In this document: piece after piece, positions 44,202-53,595 of the stretch
How the letters are laid out: the number at the start of each line of letters is the position of its first letter
Numbering within the stretch: position 1 is the first letter of the stretch
Source: Mycobacterium lehmannii
GTDB lineage: Bacteria > Actinomycetota > Actinomycetes > Mycobacteriales > Mycobacteriaceae
Assembly (NCBI RefSeq): GCF_002245535.1
Contig: NZ_NKCN01000013.1
Coordinates: 1 to 64,000 of the forward strand
Length of the DNA: 64,000 bases
Direction: 5' to 3'
Made by a program: the position numbers and the translations under genes
The notes under the pieces: model-generated
Told to the model about the DNA's origin: nothing
Database searches by the model: none
What the model saw: the letters and a program-made list of their open reading frames with translations, nothing else

Positions 44202-45407
44202 TTAGAGCACCTTCGCCGTCGGCGTGAACGCCACCGGCATCTTCTCCAGACCACTCACGAAATTGGCGGGCCGCAAGGGCAACTCGTCGCCGGAGGCCAG
44301 TCTCAGATCGGGCAGTCGCTGCAGCAGTTTGGTCTGCATGACCGACAGCTCGAGTCGCGCGAGCTGGTTGCCCAGGCAGAAGTGCGTGCCGAAGCCGAAC
44401 GCCAAGTGGTTGTTCGGATAGCGCTCGATATCGAAAGACTCGGGACGCTCGAAAACCGCCTCGTCGAAGTTGGCCGACTCGAACAGCAGGATCATTTTCT
44501 CGCCCTCTTTGAGGGCCGTTCCGTGGAACTCGGTGTCAGCGGTGACGGTCCGCGCCATGTTCTTCACCGGCGCCGTCCAGCGCAGCATCTCCTCGATCGC
44601 GTTGGGCAGCAACGACAGATCGCCCGCGAGGCGCCGATGCTGCTCGGGGTGCAACAGCAACTGCCGCGTGCCACCGGACAGGGTGTGCCGCGTGGTCTCG
44701 TCACCGCCGATCAACAGCAGCAGCACCTCGGTGACGATCTGATGGTCCTCGAGCTTGCTGCCCTCGACCTCGGCGTGCACCAACACGCTGACCAGATCGT
44801 CGGTCGGGGTCTCCTTGCGGGCCGCGATCATGCCCATCATGTATTCGCTGTAGGCCGCGAAGGCGTCCATGGTGACCTGGAATTCCTCCGGGTCCGCGGT
44901 GCTGCTGAGGGCACCCACCAGGTCGTCGGACCACTTGAGGAACATCTCGCGCTCCTCGGGACGGACCCCGAGCATGTCGCCGATGACGGCCATCGGCAGC
45001 GGCGCGGCGATGTCCCAGACGAAGTCGCATTCGCCGCGCTCGCACACGTTGTCGATCAGCGTGTCGCACAGGTTCTCGATCGAGCCCTCCAGGTCTTTCA
45101 CTCGCTTACGCGTGAACCCGGAGTTGACGAGCTTGCGGCGCAGCAGATGCTGCGGGTCGTCCATCTCGATCATCATCTCGACGCCCGGTTGGTCGGGTCG
45201 GATGCCACCGGCGTTGGAGAACAGTTCCGGGTTGCGCTCGGCCTCGATCACGGCGGCATACGTTGCGGCCGCTGCCAATCCGTTGCGGTCACGGAACACC
45301 GGTTCGTTCTCGCGCATCCACTTGTAGACCGACCGCGAGTCGCCGGCGTAGAAGGCGCCGTCGGTCAGGTCGACATCGGGTTTGGTCTGCGGCGCCGTAA
45401 CGGTCAC
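44202..45407 (-). CDS. cyp142: Cholesterol C26/C27 hydroxylase CYP142
   Basis: A 401-residue P450. I-helix GGDETTRH, ExxR in EEMLR, haem loop FGFGTHFCLGNQLAR with the thiolate Cys at about residue 344. Sequence and context match CYP142, which oxidises the terminal side-chain methyl of cholesterol and cholestenone, in parallel with CYP125 (not in this window). FdxD is a candidate electron donor. The ATG overlaps the preceding gene's stop by four bases, so the two are one transcription unit. No KstR box stands directly before the unit. Confidence 0.92.
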   Translation of the reverse strand: MTVTAPQTKPDVDLTDGAFYAGDSRSVYKWMRENEPVFRDRNGLAAAATYAAVIEAERNPELFSNAGGIRPDQPGVEMMIEMDDPQHLLRRKLVNSGFTRKRVKDLEGSIENLCDTLIDNVCERGECDFVWDIAAPLPMAVIGDMLGVRPEEREMFLKWSDDLVGALSSTADPEEFQVTMDAFAAYSEYMMGMIAARKETPTDDLVSVLVHAEVEGSKLEDHQIVTEVLLLLIGGDETTRHTLSGGTRQLLLHPEQHRRLAGDLSLLPNAIEEMLRWTAPVKNMARTVTADTEFHGTALKEGEKMILLFESANFDEAVFERPESFDIERYPNNHLAFGFGTHFCLGNQLARLELSVMQTKLLQRLPDLRLASGDELPLRPANFVSGLEKMPVAFTPTAKVL

Positions 45408-46123
45408 GATCGAAGCTCCTCTGCATCCGCGAACGACATCTCCACGTTCCCAGCCGAACCGGAGAACAAAGCGCGTTTGGGGAAGCCTAGCGAGGCCAGT
45501 TCCTTCGCATAGGGATGTTCGCCGAGCCGGACCCTGGCTCCGCCCGGCCGGTAGCGCACGTCGCTCAGCTTCATCTCGCCGACGGTCCGGCGCACCACAC
45601 CGTCGCGACAGGAGTACGTGGGGTGGGCCTGCGGCTTGGCGGTGAACTTGCCCGGAACCGGTAGGCCGGGACGGAAATCCATGCCGACCGCGAACTGGCC
45701 GTCGATGGTGACGTCGAACGAGTACGTGTGCCCGTCACGAATCGTGAACTCCGACATCACCTTCGGATAACCCCAAATCTTTGTTCCCGCCTCCAGCGTG
45801 AACGCCTGATCGACCGGCAGGTGGTGAATGAACGCACCCGCGGACTGCAGAGCCCGCGGACCCGTCGCATCCGAACCCGGCGGGTTCACCATCACGTTGG
45901 TGCCGTACTCGTAGTACTGGCCGAGGTCGCCATCCTCGTAGCGCATCAGCATCAGCACCGCGATCGCTCGGCCCGGCAGGAACCGGCAGACCTTCAGACC
46001 GCTGTAGTCGATCAATTGTTGAGCGGCGTCGGCGTCCACCGAAAACATCGCCATGTGCTGATGCGCCTTGCGGATTTTCACCGGCATGGTGAGCACCGTG
46101 CCTGCGATGGTGTGCTGGGTCAT
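45404..46123 (-). CDS. Acetoacetate decarboxylase-like protein (Rv3519-like)
   Basis: A 239-residue protein of the acetoacetate decarboxylase superfamily. It has the EYGTNVMVNP strand and the TKIWGYPKVMSEF segment, where K (of YPK) occupies the position of the family's reactive lysine region. The reaction is not known. It precedes cyp142 with a four-base overlap. Recalled synteny has the M. tuberculosis homologue next to cyp142 as well, but on the other strand. Confidence 0.8.
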   Translation of the reverse strand: MTQHTIAGTVLTMPVKIRKAHQHMAMFSVDADAAQQLIDYSGLKVCRFLPGRAIAVLMLMRYEDGDLGQYYEYGTNVMVNPPGSDATGPRALQSAGAFIHHLPVDQAFTLEAGTKIWGYPKVMSEFTIRDGHTYSFDVTIDGQFAVGMDFRPGLPVPGKFTAKPQAHPTYSCRDGVVRRTVGEMKLSDVRYRPGGARVRLGEHPYAKELASLGFPKRALFSGSAGNVEMSFADAEELRS

Positions 46124-46178
46124 CGCGTCAATCTAGAACGCCGGGTAGACAACTAGCAAGGAAGTGTCTACTCGAGGT

Positions 46179-47219
46179 CTACACAAGCGCGGCGAGATCC
46201 CGAATCTGCTCGGGCGAACGCGCGCCGACGACCATCATCGTCACGCCCGCCGCCTCCCACGCCTTGATCTGTTCCTGCACATAACCGAGGTCGCCGACGA
46301 TCGCCGAGTCGTCGACCAACTCGTCGGGGATGATCTTGGCCGCTCGCTCTTTGCCGTCATTTTGTCCGCTGCGGAACAGCTTGGTCACGTCCTCGACGAC
46401 CTCCGCATAACCCATCCGGCGGTAGACGTCGGCGTGGAAGTTGGTGTCCTCGGCGCCCATCCCGCCCATGTAAAGCGCCAGATGCGGCTTCATCAGTTCC
46501 ATGATCTCGGCGCGGTCATCGGTGACGACCACCTGCGCCGTCGCGCAGATCTCGAAGTCCTCGCGGCTGCGGCGCGCGCCGGGGCGGGCGAAGCCCTCGT
46601 CGAGCCACTCGTTGTACATGTCGGCGATGCGCGGTGAGTAAAAGATCGGCAGCCAGCCATCGCAGATCTCCGCGGCCAGTGCGACGTTCTTCGGCCCTTC
46701 GGCGCCCAGCATCACCGGAATGTCGGCACGCAGCGGATGGGTGATCGGTTTGAGGTTCTTGCCAAGACCCGTCGTGCCCTCACCGCTCAACGGCAGCGGA
46801 TAGTGCGGGCCGTCGCTGCGCACTGGCGCTTCGCGAGCCCACACCTGACGCAGGATGTCGACGTACTCACGGGTGCGCGCCAACGGCTTCGGGAAGCGCT
46901 GGCCGTACCAACCCTCGACGACCTGCGGTCCAGACACCCCGAGCCCCAGGATGTGCCGTCCGCCCGAGAGGTGGTCGAGCGTCAGCGCCGCCATCGCGCA
47001 CGCGGTCGGAGTGCGCGCCGACAACTGGATGACCGACGTGCCCAACCGCATGCGCTTGGTCTCGCGGCCCCACCACGCCAGCGGTGTGTAGGCGTCCGAG
47101 CCCCAGGCTTCGGCGGTGAACACCGTGTCGAAGCCGGCCTCCTCGGCGGCGGCGACCAGTTCGGCGTGGTTCTCAGGCGGTTGCGCGCCCCAATACCCCA
47201 ATTGCAGTCCGAGCTTCAT
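46179..47219 (-). CDS. LLM-family F420-dependent oxidoreductase (Rv3520c-like)
   Basis: A 346-residue luciferase-like monooxygenase/F420-dependent enzyme. It begins LGLQLGYWGAQPPENH, has FTAEAWGSDAYTPLAWW and LGLGVSGPQVVEGWYG, both family motifs for cofactor F420 contact. The substrate is not known. Its start lies 36 bases from a KstR-type operator shared with the divergent DUF35 gene, so it belongs to the sterol regulon. Confidence 0.88.
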   Translation of the reverse strand: MKLGLQLGYWGAQPPENHAELVAAAEEAGFDTVFTAEAWGSDAYTPLAWWGRETKRMRLGTSVIQLSARTPTACAMAALTLDHLSGGRHILGLGVSGPQVVEGWYGQRFPKPLARTREYVDILRQVWAREAPVRSDGPHYPLPLSGEGTTGLGKNLKPITHPLRADIPVMLGAEGPKNVALAAEICDGWLPIFYSPRIADMYNEWLDEGFARPGARRSREDFEICATAQVVVTDDRAEIMELMKPHLALYMGGMGAEDTNFHADVYRRMGYAEVVEDVTKLFRSGQNDGKERAAKIIPDELVDDSAIVGDLGYVQEQIKAWEAAGVTMMVVGARSPEQIRDLAALV

Positions 47220-47254
47220 TTGCAGACCTCATAACGGTGTCTTGAAACCATTGT

Positions 47255-47268
47255 TAGAACCTGTTCTA
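47255..47268. promoter_or_regulatory. KstR-type operator between LLM gene and DUF35 gene
   Basis: TAGAACCTGTTCTA fits the consensus perfectly. It lies nine bases upstream of the DUF35 GTG at 47278 and 35 upstream of the LLM start at 47219, so a bound repressor would block both. Confidence 0.87.
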
Positions 47269-47277
47269 CTCGATGCC

Positions 47278-48282
47278 GTGACCACCAGCCAAAGCAGCCC
47301 GGTGCAGATCGATCCGCATGAGCGGCCGCTTTCCGCGCCGCTGAAGCTCTCATTCGACTACACCCGTTCAGTCGGACCACTCCTGTCCCAGTTCTTCACC
47401 GCCCTGCGCGAGCGACGCATCGTCGGAGTGCGCGGTTCGGATGGGCGGGTGCACGTGCCGCCTGCCGAGTTCGATCCCGTGACCTACGAGCGATTGACGG
47501 AAATCGTACCGGTGGCCGGTGTCGGGACCGTGGTTTCGTGGACCTGGCAGCCGGCCCCGCTCCAGGGTCAGCCTCTCGACCGGCCGTTCGCGTGGGCCCT
47601 GATCAAACTGGACGGCGCCGACACCCCGTTGCTGCACGCGGTCGATGCCGAGTCGTCCGACGCGATCAGCACCGGCGCGCGGGTGCACGCGCACTGGGTC
47701 GACCAACCCGTCGGCGCCATCACCGACATCGCGTACTTCGCCCTCGGCGACGAGGCGGAACCGGAGGGTCAGCCCGACGACCGCGACCCGGTGACGGTGC
47801 AGGTGTCGCCGTCGTCGATCGAGATCCAGCACACCGCATCGTTGCCCGAAAGCACATTCCTGCGGGCGCTCGAGGAGGGCAAGCTGCTCGGGGCGCGCTC
47901 GAAGCACGGCCGTGACGGCAAGCCAGGCAAGGTGTACTTCCCACCCAGAGAGGCCGACCCCGCCACCGGTCTCGCGCTCGACGAGTTCCTCGAACTCTCG
48001 GACAAGGGCACCGTCACCACGTTCGCCGTGATCAACATCCCGTTCGCCGGGCAGCGCATCAAACCGCCCTACGTCGCCGCCTACGTGCTGCTCGACGGCG
48101 CCGACATTCCCTTCCTGCACTTGGTGACCGAGATCGAGGCGTCGGAGGTCCGGATGGGCATGCGCGTGGAAGCGGTCTGGAAACCGCGCGAGGAGTGGGG
48201 CCTGGGCATCGACAACATCGACCACTTCCGGCCGACGGGTGAGCCCGACGCCGACTACGACTCCTACAAGCACCACCTGTAA
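47278..48282 (+). CDS. DUF35 OB-fold protein, aldolase partner (Rv3521-like)
   Basis: A 334-residue protein with two tandem DUF35-type OB folds (for example AWALIKLDGADTPLLHAVD, then AAYVLLDGADIPFLHLVTE). DUF35 proteins pair with thiolase-like Ltp proteins; in the Ltp2-ChsH2 enzyme the DUF35 part is needed for aldol cleavage of the sterol side chain. Here it begins the operon with ltp4 and ltp3, so it is their likely partner. The GTG at 47278 fits the family start. The longer frame upstream runs through the operator region. Confidence 0.88.
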   Translation: MTTSQSSPVQIDPHERPLSAPLKLSFDYTRSVGPLLSQFFTALRERRIVGVRGSDGRVHVPPAEFDPVTYERLTEIVPVAGVGTVVSWTWQPAPLQGQPLDRPFAWALIKLDGADTPLLHAVDAESSDAISTGARVHAHWVDQPVGAITDIAYFALGDEAEPEGQPDDRDPVTVQVSPSSIEIQHTASLPESTFLRALEEGKLLGARSKHGRDGKPGKVYFPPREADPATGLALDEFLELSDKGTVTTFAVINIPFAGQRIKPPYVAAYVLLDGADIPFLHLVTEIEASEVRMGMRVEAVWKPREEWGLGIDNIDHFRPTGEPDADYDSYKHHL

Positions 48283-48297
48283 AGGGGCTTTCATTTC

Positions 48298-49365
48298 ATG
48301 ACTTCGGACAACGGGGTAGCGGTCGTCGGCTTCGCGCACGCACCACATGTACGGCGCACCGACGGGACCACCAACGGCGTCGAAATGCTGATGCCGTGCT
48401 TCCATCAGCTCTACGACGAGCTCGGCCTGAAGCAGACCGATATCGGGTTCTGGTGCTCGGGTTCGTCGGATTATCTTGCGGGCCGGGCTTTCTCATTCAT
48501 CTCCGCGATCGACTCGATCGGTGCGGTGCCGCCGATCAACGAGTCGCACGTCGAGATGGACGCGGCGTGGGCGCTCTATGAGGCCTACATCAAGATCCTC
48601 ACCGGTGAGGTGGACACCGCGCTGGTGTACGGCTTCGGCAAGTCCAGCGCGGGTGTGCTGCGCCGGGTGCTGGCGCTGCAGACCGACCCGTACAGCGTGG
48701 CCCCGCTGTGGCCGGACGCGGTGTCGATGGCCGGCCTGCAGGCGCGGTTCGGACTGGACGCCGGCAAGTGGACCGCCGAGCAGATGGCGCAGGTGGCGCT
48801 GGACGCGATGACGGCCGCCGGCCGCACCGACAGCGAGAAGCCGGCCAAATCGATCGATGAACTCCTGGAACGTCCGTACTTCGCGGATCCGTTGCGCCGC
48901 CACGACATCGCGCCGATCACCGACGGCGCGTCGGCGATCGTGCTCGCCGCCGGTGACCGGGCACGTGAGCTCCGTGAGAACCCCGCGTGGATCACCGGGA
49001 TCGAACATCGCATCGAGACGCCAATACTGGGCGCCCGTGATCTGACCACCTCGCCGTCGACGGCAGCGTCCGCACAGGCAGCCACCGGCGGTGACGCGGG
49101 ATCCATCGAAGTGGCCGAGATCTACGCGCCGTTCAGCCACCAGCACCTGATCCTCACCGAGGCGATCGGCTTGGGCGGCAAGACGAAGGTCAACCCGTCG
49201 GGTGGAGCGTTGTCCGCCAACCCGATGTTCTCCGCGGGCCTCGAGCGCATCGGGTTCGCCGCACAACACATCTTCACCGGCTCCGCGCAGCGGGTGTTGG
49301 CGCATGCCACGAGCGGGCCTGCGCTGCAACAGAATCTGGTCGCGGTCCTGGAAGGACGGTCATGA
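48298..49365 (+). CDS. ltp4: Thiolase-like lipid-transfer protein/aldolase Ltp4
   Basis: A 355-residue SCP-x-type thiolase-fold protein without the usual nucleophilic Cys loop. Landmarks: DIGFWCSGSSDYLAGR, DAVSMAGLQ, the AEIYAPFSHQHLI block, and NPSGGALSANPMFSAGLERI. Ltp3/Ltp4 in Rhodococcus and Mycobacterium act as aldol-lyases for C24-branched sterol side chains. It overlaps ltp3 by four bases. Confidence 0.9.
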   Translation: MTSDNGVAVVGFAHAPHVRRTDGTTNGVEMLMPCFHQLYDELGLKQTDIGFWCSGSSDYLAGRAFSFISAIDSIGAVPPINESHVEMDAAWALYEAYIKILTGEVDTALVYGFGKSSAGVLRRVLALQTDPYSVAPLWPDAVSMAGLQARFGLDAGKWTAEQMAQVALDAMTAAGRTDSEKPAKSIDELLERPYFADPLRRHDIAPITDGASAIVLAAGDRARELRENPAWITGIEHRIETPILGARDLTTSPSTAASAQAATGGDAGSIEVAEIYAPFSHQHLILTEAIGLGGKTKVNPSGGALSANPMFSAGLERIGFAAQHIFTGSAQRVLAHATSGPALQQNLVAVLEGRS

Positions 49366-50537
49366 GCAAGCAACTGGCTGCGGTACTGGGCACCGGACAG
49401 ACGAAATACGTCGCCAAGCGCCAGGACGTGTCGATGAACGGCCTGGTGCGCGAAGCCATCGACAAGGCGCTGGCCGACGCGGGCGCGACGATGGACGACA
49501 TCGACGCGGTGGTGGTCGGCAAGGCGCCGGACTTCTTCGAGGGCGTGATGATGCCCGAACTGTTCATGGCCGATGCCGTCGGTGCGACGAACAAGCCGTT
49601 GATCCGCGTGCACACCGCCGGTTCGGTGGGCGGTTCGACCGCGGTGGTGGCCGCCAGCCTCGTGCAGTCCGGCAAATACCGGCGCGTGCTGGCGATGGCG
49701 TGGGAGAAGCAGTCCGAGTCGAACGCCATGTGGGCGTTGAGCATTCCGGTGCCGTTCACCAAACCCGTCGGCGCGGGCGCAGGCGGTTACTTCGCCCCAC
49801 ACGTGCGCGCCTACATCCGCCGCTCCGGCGCACCTAACCACATCGGTGCGATGGTCGCGGTCAAGGACCGGCTCAACGGCGCCAAGAACCCGTTGGCCCA
49901 TCTGCATCAGCCCGACATCACGCTGGAGAAGGTGATGTCATCGCAGATGCTGTGGGACCCCATCCGATTCGACGAGACGTGCCCGTCCTCCGACGGCGCC
50001 TGCGCACTGGTGATCGGCAATGAGGAGATTGCCGACCAGCGTCTGGCCGACGGCAACCCGGTCGCCTGGATCCACGCGACCGCGCTTCGCACCGAACCAC
50101 TGGCGTACTCGGGTCGCGATCAGGTCAATCCGCAAGCGGGCCGCGACGCGGCCAAGGCGTTGTGGGAATCCGCGGGCATCACGAGCCCGATCGACGAGAT
50201 CGACGTCGCCGAGATCTATGTGCCTTTCTCCTGGTTCGAGCCGATGTGGCTCGAGAACCTCGGCTTCGCAGCGGAGGGAGAGGGCTGGAAGCTGACCGAG
50301 GCCGGGGAGACCGCGATCGGCGGACGCATCCCGCTCAACGCCTCTGGCGGTGTGCTGTCCTCCAATCCCATTGGCGCGTCGGGCATGATCCGGTTCGCCG
50401 AGGCGGCGATCCAGGTGATGGGCAAGGCCGGTGAGCACCAGGTCGAGGGCGCCCGCAAGGCGCTCGGTCACGCCTACGGCGGCGGATCGCAGTACTACTC
50501 GATGTGGGTGGTTTCCAGCGACAAGCCGGCAGCGTGA
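49362..50537 (+). CDS. ltp3: Thiolase-like lipid-transfer protein/aldolase Ltp3
   Basis: A 391-residue SCP-x thiolase-fold protein, paralogous to Ltp4. Landmarks: GTGQTKYVAKRQDVSMNGLV, RVHTAGSVGGSTAVVAA, VAEIYVPFSWFEPMWLENLG, NASGGVLSSNPIGASGMIRF and HAYGGGSQYYS. It is likely to form a complex with Ltp4 and the DUF35 protein encoded upstream. Its stop overlaps the next start (GTGA). Confidence 0.9.
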   Translation: MSKQLAAVLGTGQTKYVAKRQDVSMNGLVREAIDKALADAGATMDDIDAVVVGKAPDFFEGVMMPELFMADAVGATNKPLIRVHTAGSVGGSTAVVAASLVQSGKYRRVLAMAWEKQSESNAMWALSIPVPFTKPVGAGAGGYFAPHVRAYIRRSGAPNHIGAMVAVKDRLNGAKNPLAHLHQPDITLEKVMSSQMLWDPIRFDETCPSSDGACALVIGNEEIADQRLADGNPVAWIHATALRTEPLAYSGRDQVNPQAGRDAAKALWESAGITSPIDEIDVAEIYVPFSWFEPMWLENLGFAAEGEGWKLTEAGETAIGGRIPLNASGGVLSSNPIGASGMIRFAEAAIQVMGKAGEHQVEGARKALGHAYGGGSQYYSMWVVSSDKPAA

Positions 50538-51427
50538 CCGTGACCCGGATGCAGTACACGTGCGCGGTGCCGATGTGCCCGATCGATCAGCTCGTCGACA
50601 TCGCCAGGACCGCCGAGGAGGTTGGCTTCACCTCGATCGCGTTGCCGGACTCCATCTTCTACATGGAGAAGCAATCAGCCGACTATCCGTACACCCCGGA
50701 CGGCTCGCGGATGTGGGACGAGAACACCCCGTGGGTGGACCCGCTGATCGCCGCCGGTGCGATGGGTGCGGTGACGTCGACGCTGCGCTTCTACACCAAC
50801 GTGATGAAGTTGGGCTCACGCAACCCGCTGCTACTCGCCCGCCAGGTCGGGTCGGTGGCCAACCTGACGAACAACCGGTTCGGGTTCGGTGTTGGGATCG
50901 GTTGGGCACCTGAGGAGTTCGAGTGGTGCGGCCAGCCGTACGCCAAGCGCGGCAAGCGGGTCGACGAGATGATCGAGGTCATCAAACTCGTGCTGGCCGG
51001 CGGCATGGTCGAGTTCCACGGCGAGTTCTACGACTTCGACAAGCTGCAGATGAGCCCGGCGCCCACCGCAGCGGTCCCGTTCTACGTCGGCGGCCACACC
51101 GACGTCGCGCTCAAGCGCGCGGCGCGTGTCGGCGACGGGTGGACCAGCGCGATGATGACCGGTGAGCAGCTGGCCGAGACGATCGCCAAGCTCAAGGCGC
51201 TGCTTGCCGAATACGGCCGCGCCGACGCACCGTTCGAGTTTCAAGCGGTGTGCATCGACAAGTTCGGCGTCGACGGCCACCGTGAACTCGCCGAATCCGG
51301 CGTCACCGACAACATCGTGATGCCCTGGGTGTTCGAAGGATTGGGCTTCGACGCACCGCTCAAGGACAAACAGGATTCGATGAAGCGCTTCGCCGACACC
51401 TACATCCACTCGGGCTGGCAGCAGTGA
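50534..51427 (+). CDS. LLM-family F420-dependent oxidoreductase
   Basis: A 297-residue luciferase-like enzyme, different from the one at 46179. Family blocks: LPDSIFYMEKQ, FGFGVGIGWAPEEFEWCG and FYVGGHTDVALKRAARVGDGW, typical of the TIGR03619 group. Start GTG at 50534 inside the ltp3 stop. Being fourth in the DUF35-ltp4-ltp3 operon, it is presumably a sterol-linked F420 enzyme; the reaction is unknown. Confidence 0.86.
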   Translation: MTVTRMQYTCAVPMCPIDQLVDIARTAEEVGFTSIALPDSIFYMEKQSADYPYTPDGSRMWDENTPWVDPLIAAGAMGAVTSTLRFYTNVMKLGSRNPLLLARQVGSVANLTNNRFGFGVGIGWAPEEFEWCGQPYAKRGKRVDEMIEVIKLVLAGGMVEFHGEFYDFDKLQMSPAPTAAVPFYVGGHTDVALKRAARVGDGWTSAMMTGEQLAETIAKLKALLAEYGRADAPFEFQAVCIDKFGVDGHRELAESGVTDNIVMPWVFEGLGFDAPLKDKQDSMKRFADTYIHSGWQQ

Positions 51428-51840
51428 CCGTCACCAACCCCGACGCACCGGTCCACCTGGCGGGCAAGCGATCCCGCGAGGCGGCGATCGCCCACGACAA
51501 GCAGGCATGGCTGGACAACTTCGCCGAGGACGCCGTTGTCGAGGACCCGATCGGACCGTCGCATTTCGACCCGGAGGGCCAAGGCCACCGCGGCAAGGAA
51601 GCCATCGCCGCGTTCTACGATAAGGCGATCGCGCCCAGCGAGTTGCGTTTCGACTTTGTCGAGACGTTCCAGTGCGGCAACGAGGAAGCCAACGTCGGGC
51701 GCATCGTGATCCAGTCCGCGGGCTACGAGGTGACGGCCGAGGGCGTGTTCACCTACCGCGTCGACGACGAGGGCAAACTGGTCGCGCTGCGCGCCTATTG
51801 GGAGCTGGACCGCGCCACCGCCAGCGCGCGCAAGCTCTAA
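51424..51840 (+). CDS. SnoaL/NTF2-like protein (ketosteroid isomerase-related fold)
   Basis: A 138-residue alpha+beta cone-fold protein. It has the SnoaL pattern HDKQAWLDNFAEDAVVEDPIGPS with a helix-loop acid cluster, and a C-terminal GVFTYRVDDEGKLVALRAYW strand pair. The fold includes delta-5-3-ketosteroid isomerases, which fits the sterol operon, but catalysis cannot be confirmed from the residues alone. GTG start overlapping the LLM stop; last gene of the operon. Confidence 0.8.
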   Translation: MTVTNPDAPVHLAGKRSREAAIAHDKQAWLDNFAEDAVVEDPIGPSHFDPEGQGHRGKEAIAAFYDKAIAPSELRFDFVETFQCGNEEANVGRIVIQSAGYEVTAEGVFTYRVDDEGKLVALRAYWELDRATASARKL

Positions 51841-52829
51841 CGGAAGATCCGGTCGGCGGCTGCGGTGGCCAGACCGAGCGTGAAGCGCTTGGCCCTCATC
51901 GTGGTTTCGTCGAGCAGCTTCCTCGGACGTGACGGGGAGACCGTCCGGACGTCGACGGCGTCGCCCACCCGAACCATGCCGGGCCGCGGGACCGTGCAGT
52001 AGACACCGAGGCACCGCTGGGCGCGGCCGGCCACGGCGCGGGTGATCCTGCGGTCCACCTCGAGTCCCGGCTGCGCTCGGCTGGGCACGACGCAGCGAAC
52101 GGTCTGCGAGATGACGTCGAGGCCCACATCACCGATCCTGGCTTCGGCGCCCACCCAGCTCGATTCGGGGAGGTCCCCTTCCGGGTCGTCGAGCGTTATC
52201 AGCACATTGGGCCGGAACCGCCGCACGTCGACGTCGTCACCGATCTCGTCAGCGATGGCAGCCACGCTGGTGGCGGTCAGGATGTGCACCGGAGCGAGAT
52301 CGACGAACATGCCGGGCGGCGTCGAATAGCGGCCGAGCTTCAACAGCTCGCCCATTGGGAACTTCGCCAGGTCGGGAAGCTTCTCGCCCTCGTTGACCCC
52401 GAAGTCGGCGCGTAACTGGGCCGAGGCCACGGCGTCCTTCCGGTTGTGCAGCCGCATGCGGTGCAGGCTCGTGTCCTCGGCGGGCGGCAGCGCGGTGAGC
52501 CGGACGTCGCGGTCCACCAGTTCGGAGAGCTTGGTGTGCACCGCGGGGTCGCGGCTCGACAGAACAGTGCCGTCGGGGAAGGTGATCTCCACCTCGGGCA
52601 CGTTTCCGGGGCCCGCGTCCGGTGGCAGCGGGTCGGCGTAGCGAGCCGTTGCGGTCAGCAGCAGCGGAATGCGTCGCGCCGAAGCCGTGATGTCGCGTTC
52701 GAGGTCACGAACCGCCCACAGCCGGTCGCCGAGCACTCCGCGCGGACCGATATGGGTCTCGTCCACCTTGACCCCGCCCAGCGACTTGACCGGGTGGCGC
52801 CACAGTTGGGCAACTTGGCCGATGGTCAT
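51837..52829 (-). CDS. MOSC-domain protein
   Basis: A 330-residue protein with an N-terminal MOSC beta-barrel (VAQLWRHPVKSLGG, LGDRLWAVRD) and a C-terminal MOSC domain that has the FRPNVLI motif and a conserved Cys (VRCVVPSRAQP). Relatives handle molybdenum cofactor or reduce N-hydroxylated compounds. The ATG at 52829 fits the domain start; the longer frame upstream is not coding. It overlaps the SnoaL gene by four bases tail to tail. Not obviously part of sterol metabolism. Confidence 0.85.
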   Translation of the reverse strand: MTIGQVAQLWRHPVKSLGGVKVDETHIGPRGVLGDRLWAVRDLERDITASARRIPLLLTATARYADPLPPDAGPGNVPEVEITFPDGTVLSSRDPAVHTKLSELVDRDVRLTALPPAEDTSLHRMRLHNRKDAVASAQLRADFGVNEGEKLPDLAKFPMGELLKLGRYSTPPGMFVDLAPVHILTATSVAAIADEIGDDVDVRRFRPNVLITLDDPEGDLPESSWVGAEARIGDVGLDVISQTVRCVVPSRAQPGLEVDRRITRAVAGRAQRCLGVYCTVPRPGMVRVGDAVDVRTVSPSRPRKLLDETTMRAKRFTLGLATAAADRIFR

Positions 52830-52935
52830 GGCGCCACCGTACCGCCCGCAGTACGCGTAACCAGCGTCGATGGTCAGGTCGGTACGTTGAGTTATTGATC
52901 TCTGTCCCGACTCTCGAGCACGAAGTCCGATCGCA

Positions 52936-53595
52936 TTGCCTGAGAACCGCCGTCTTACCCGTCTGAAGTCGATGTCTGCGGCCGCCACGGCGGCGCTGAT
53001 CTGCGCTGCCGCCGTCGGCTGCGACCCGGCTGCCACAGGTCCGGACACGGGCACCCCGACCTCGACCACGTCGCCAGCCGACTCTCCGGCGCCTGACGCC
53101 CCCACGACCAGCGGCACCGACAAGCCGGACACGACCGTCGACTACAGCCGCCTTTTGCTACAGGCGTCCGATCTCAGCGACGACGAGGACACCTTCACCG
53201 TCCAGTCGACGAACCCGGCCCCCGGCGGTCTGCCCGGCGCGAGCGCCCTTTTCGTCAACCAGGACGACACGCGTGCGATCGCCAACACGGTCGTGATCTA
53301 CCCGGATGCCGAAACCGCGACCCGAACACTGCGCGAGGCCATACCCCAGCTCAACCAGGTGGTCGCCGACGCGACACCGCGACCGGCTCCGGTGGGCGCA
53401 GACGGCATCATCGCCGTCGGCGAGTCGGTCGACCGCAGCAAGGCAGTAACGATGCTGCTGTTCACGCGGGGTCCGGCGCTGGTGCGACTGGAATTTCAGA
53501 GCGCACTCGGCGACGCCACCACCGACGAATTCGTGATCAACGTCGGCAGGATGCAGGACATCGCACTGCGCACCGGCCTGCCGGAGCCGCGGTAG
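52936..53595 (+). CDS. Putative lipoprotein
   Basis: A 219-residue protein with a lipoprotein signal (TAALICAAAVGC), a Thr/Ser/Pro-rich linker of about 40 residues and a soluble domain (LLLQASDLSDDEDTF, then TRAIANTVVIYPD). Starts with TTG at 52936 or the ATG at 52972; the second is closer to the hydrophobic core. M. tuberculosis Rv3524 stands at this place, but I cannot show orthology. Function unknown; extracellular sensor-like domain possible. Confidence 0.72.
   Translation: MPENRRLTRLKSMSAAATAALICAAAVGCDPAATGPDTGTPTSTTSPADSPAPDAPTTSGTDKPDTTVDYSRLLLQASDLSDDEDTFTVQSTNPAPGGLPGASALFVNQDDTRAIANTVVIYPDAETATRTLREAIPQLNQVVADATPRPAPVGADGIIAVGESVDRSKAVTMLLFTRGPALVRLEFQSALGDATTDEFVINVGRMQDIALRTGLPEPR

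Noticed and set aside
43238..44254. N-terminal extension of fadD19 to nearly 890 residues
   Set aside because: The extra part is antisense to echA19 and would cross the KstR-type operator. Family length and the GTG at 43237 support the short form.
46133..46146. Possible KstR box before the acetoacetate decarboxylase-like gene (TAGAACGCCGGGTA)
   Set aside because: Only the left half matches; the right half lacks GTT, so it does not fit the operator consensus.
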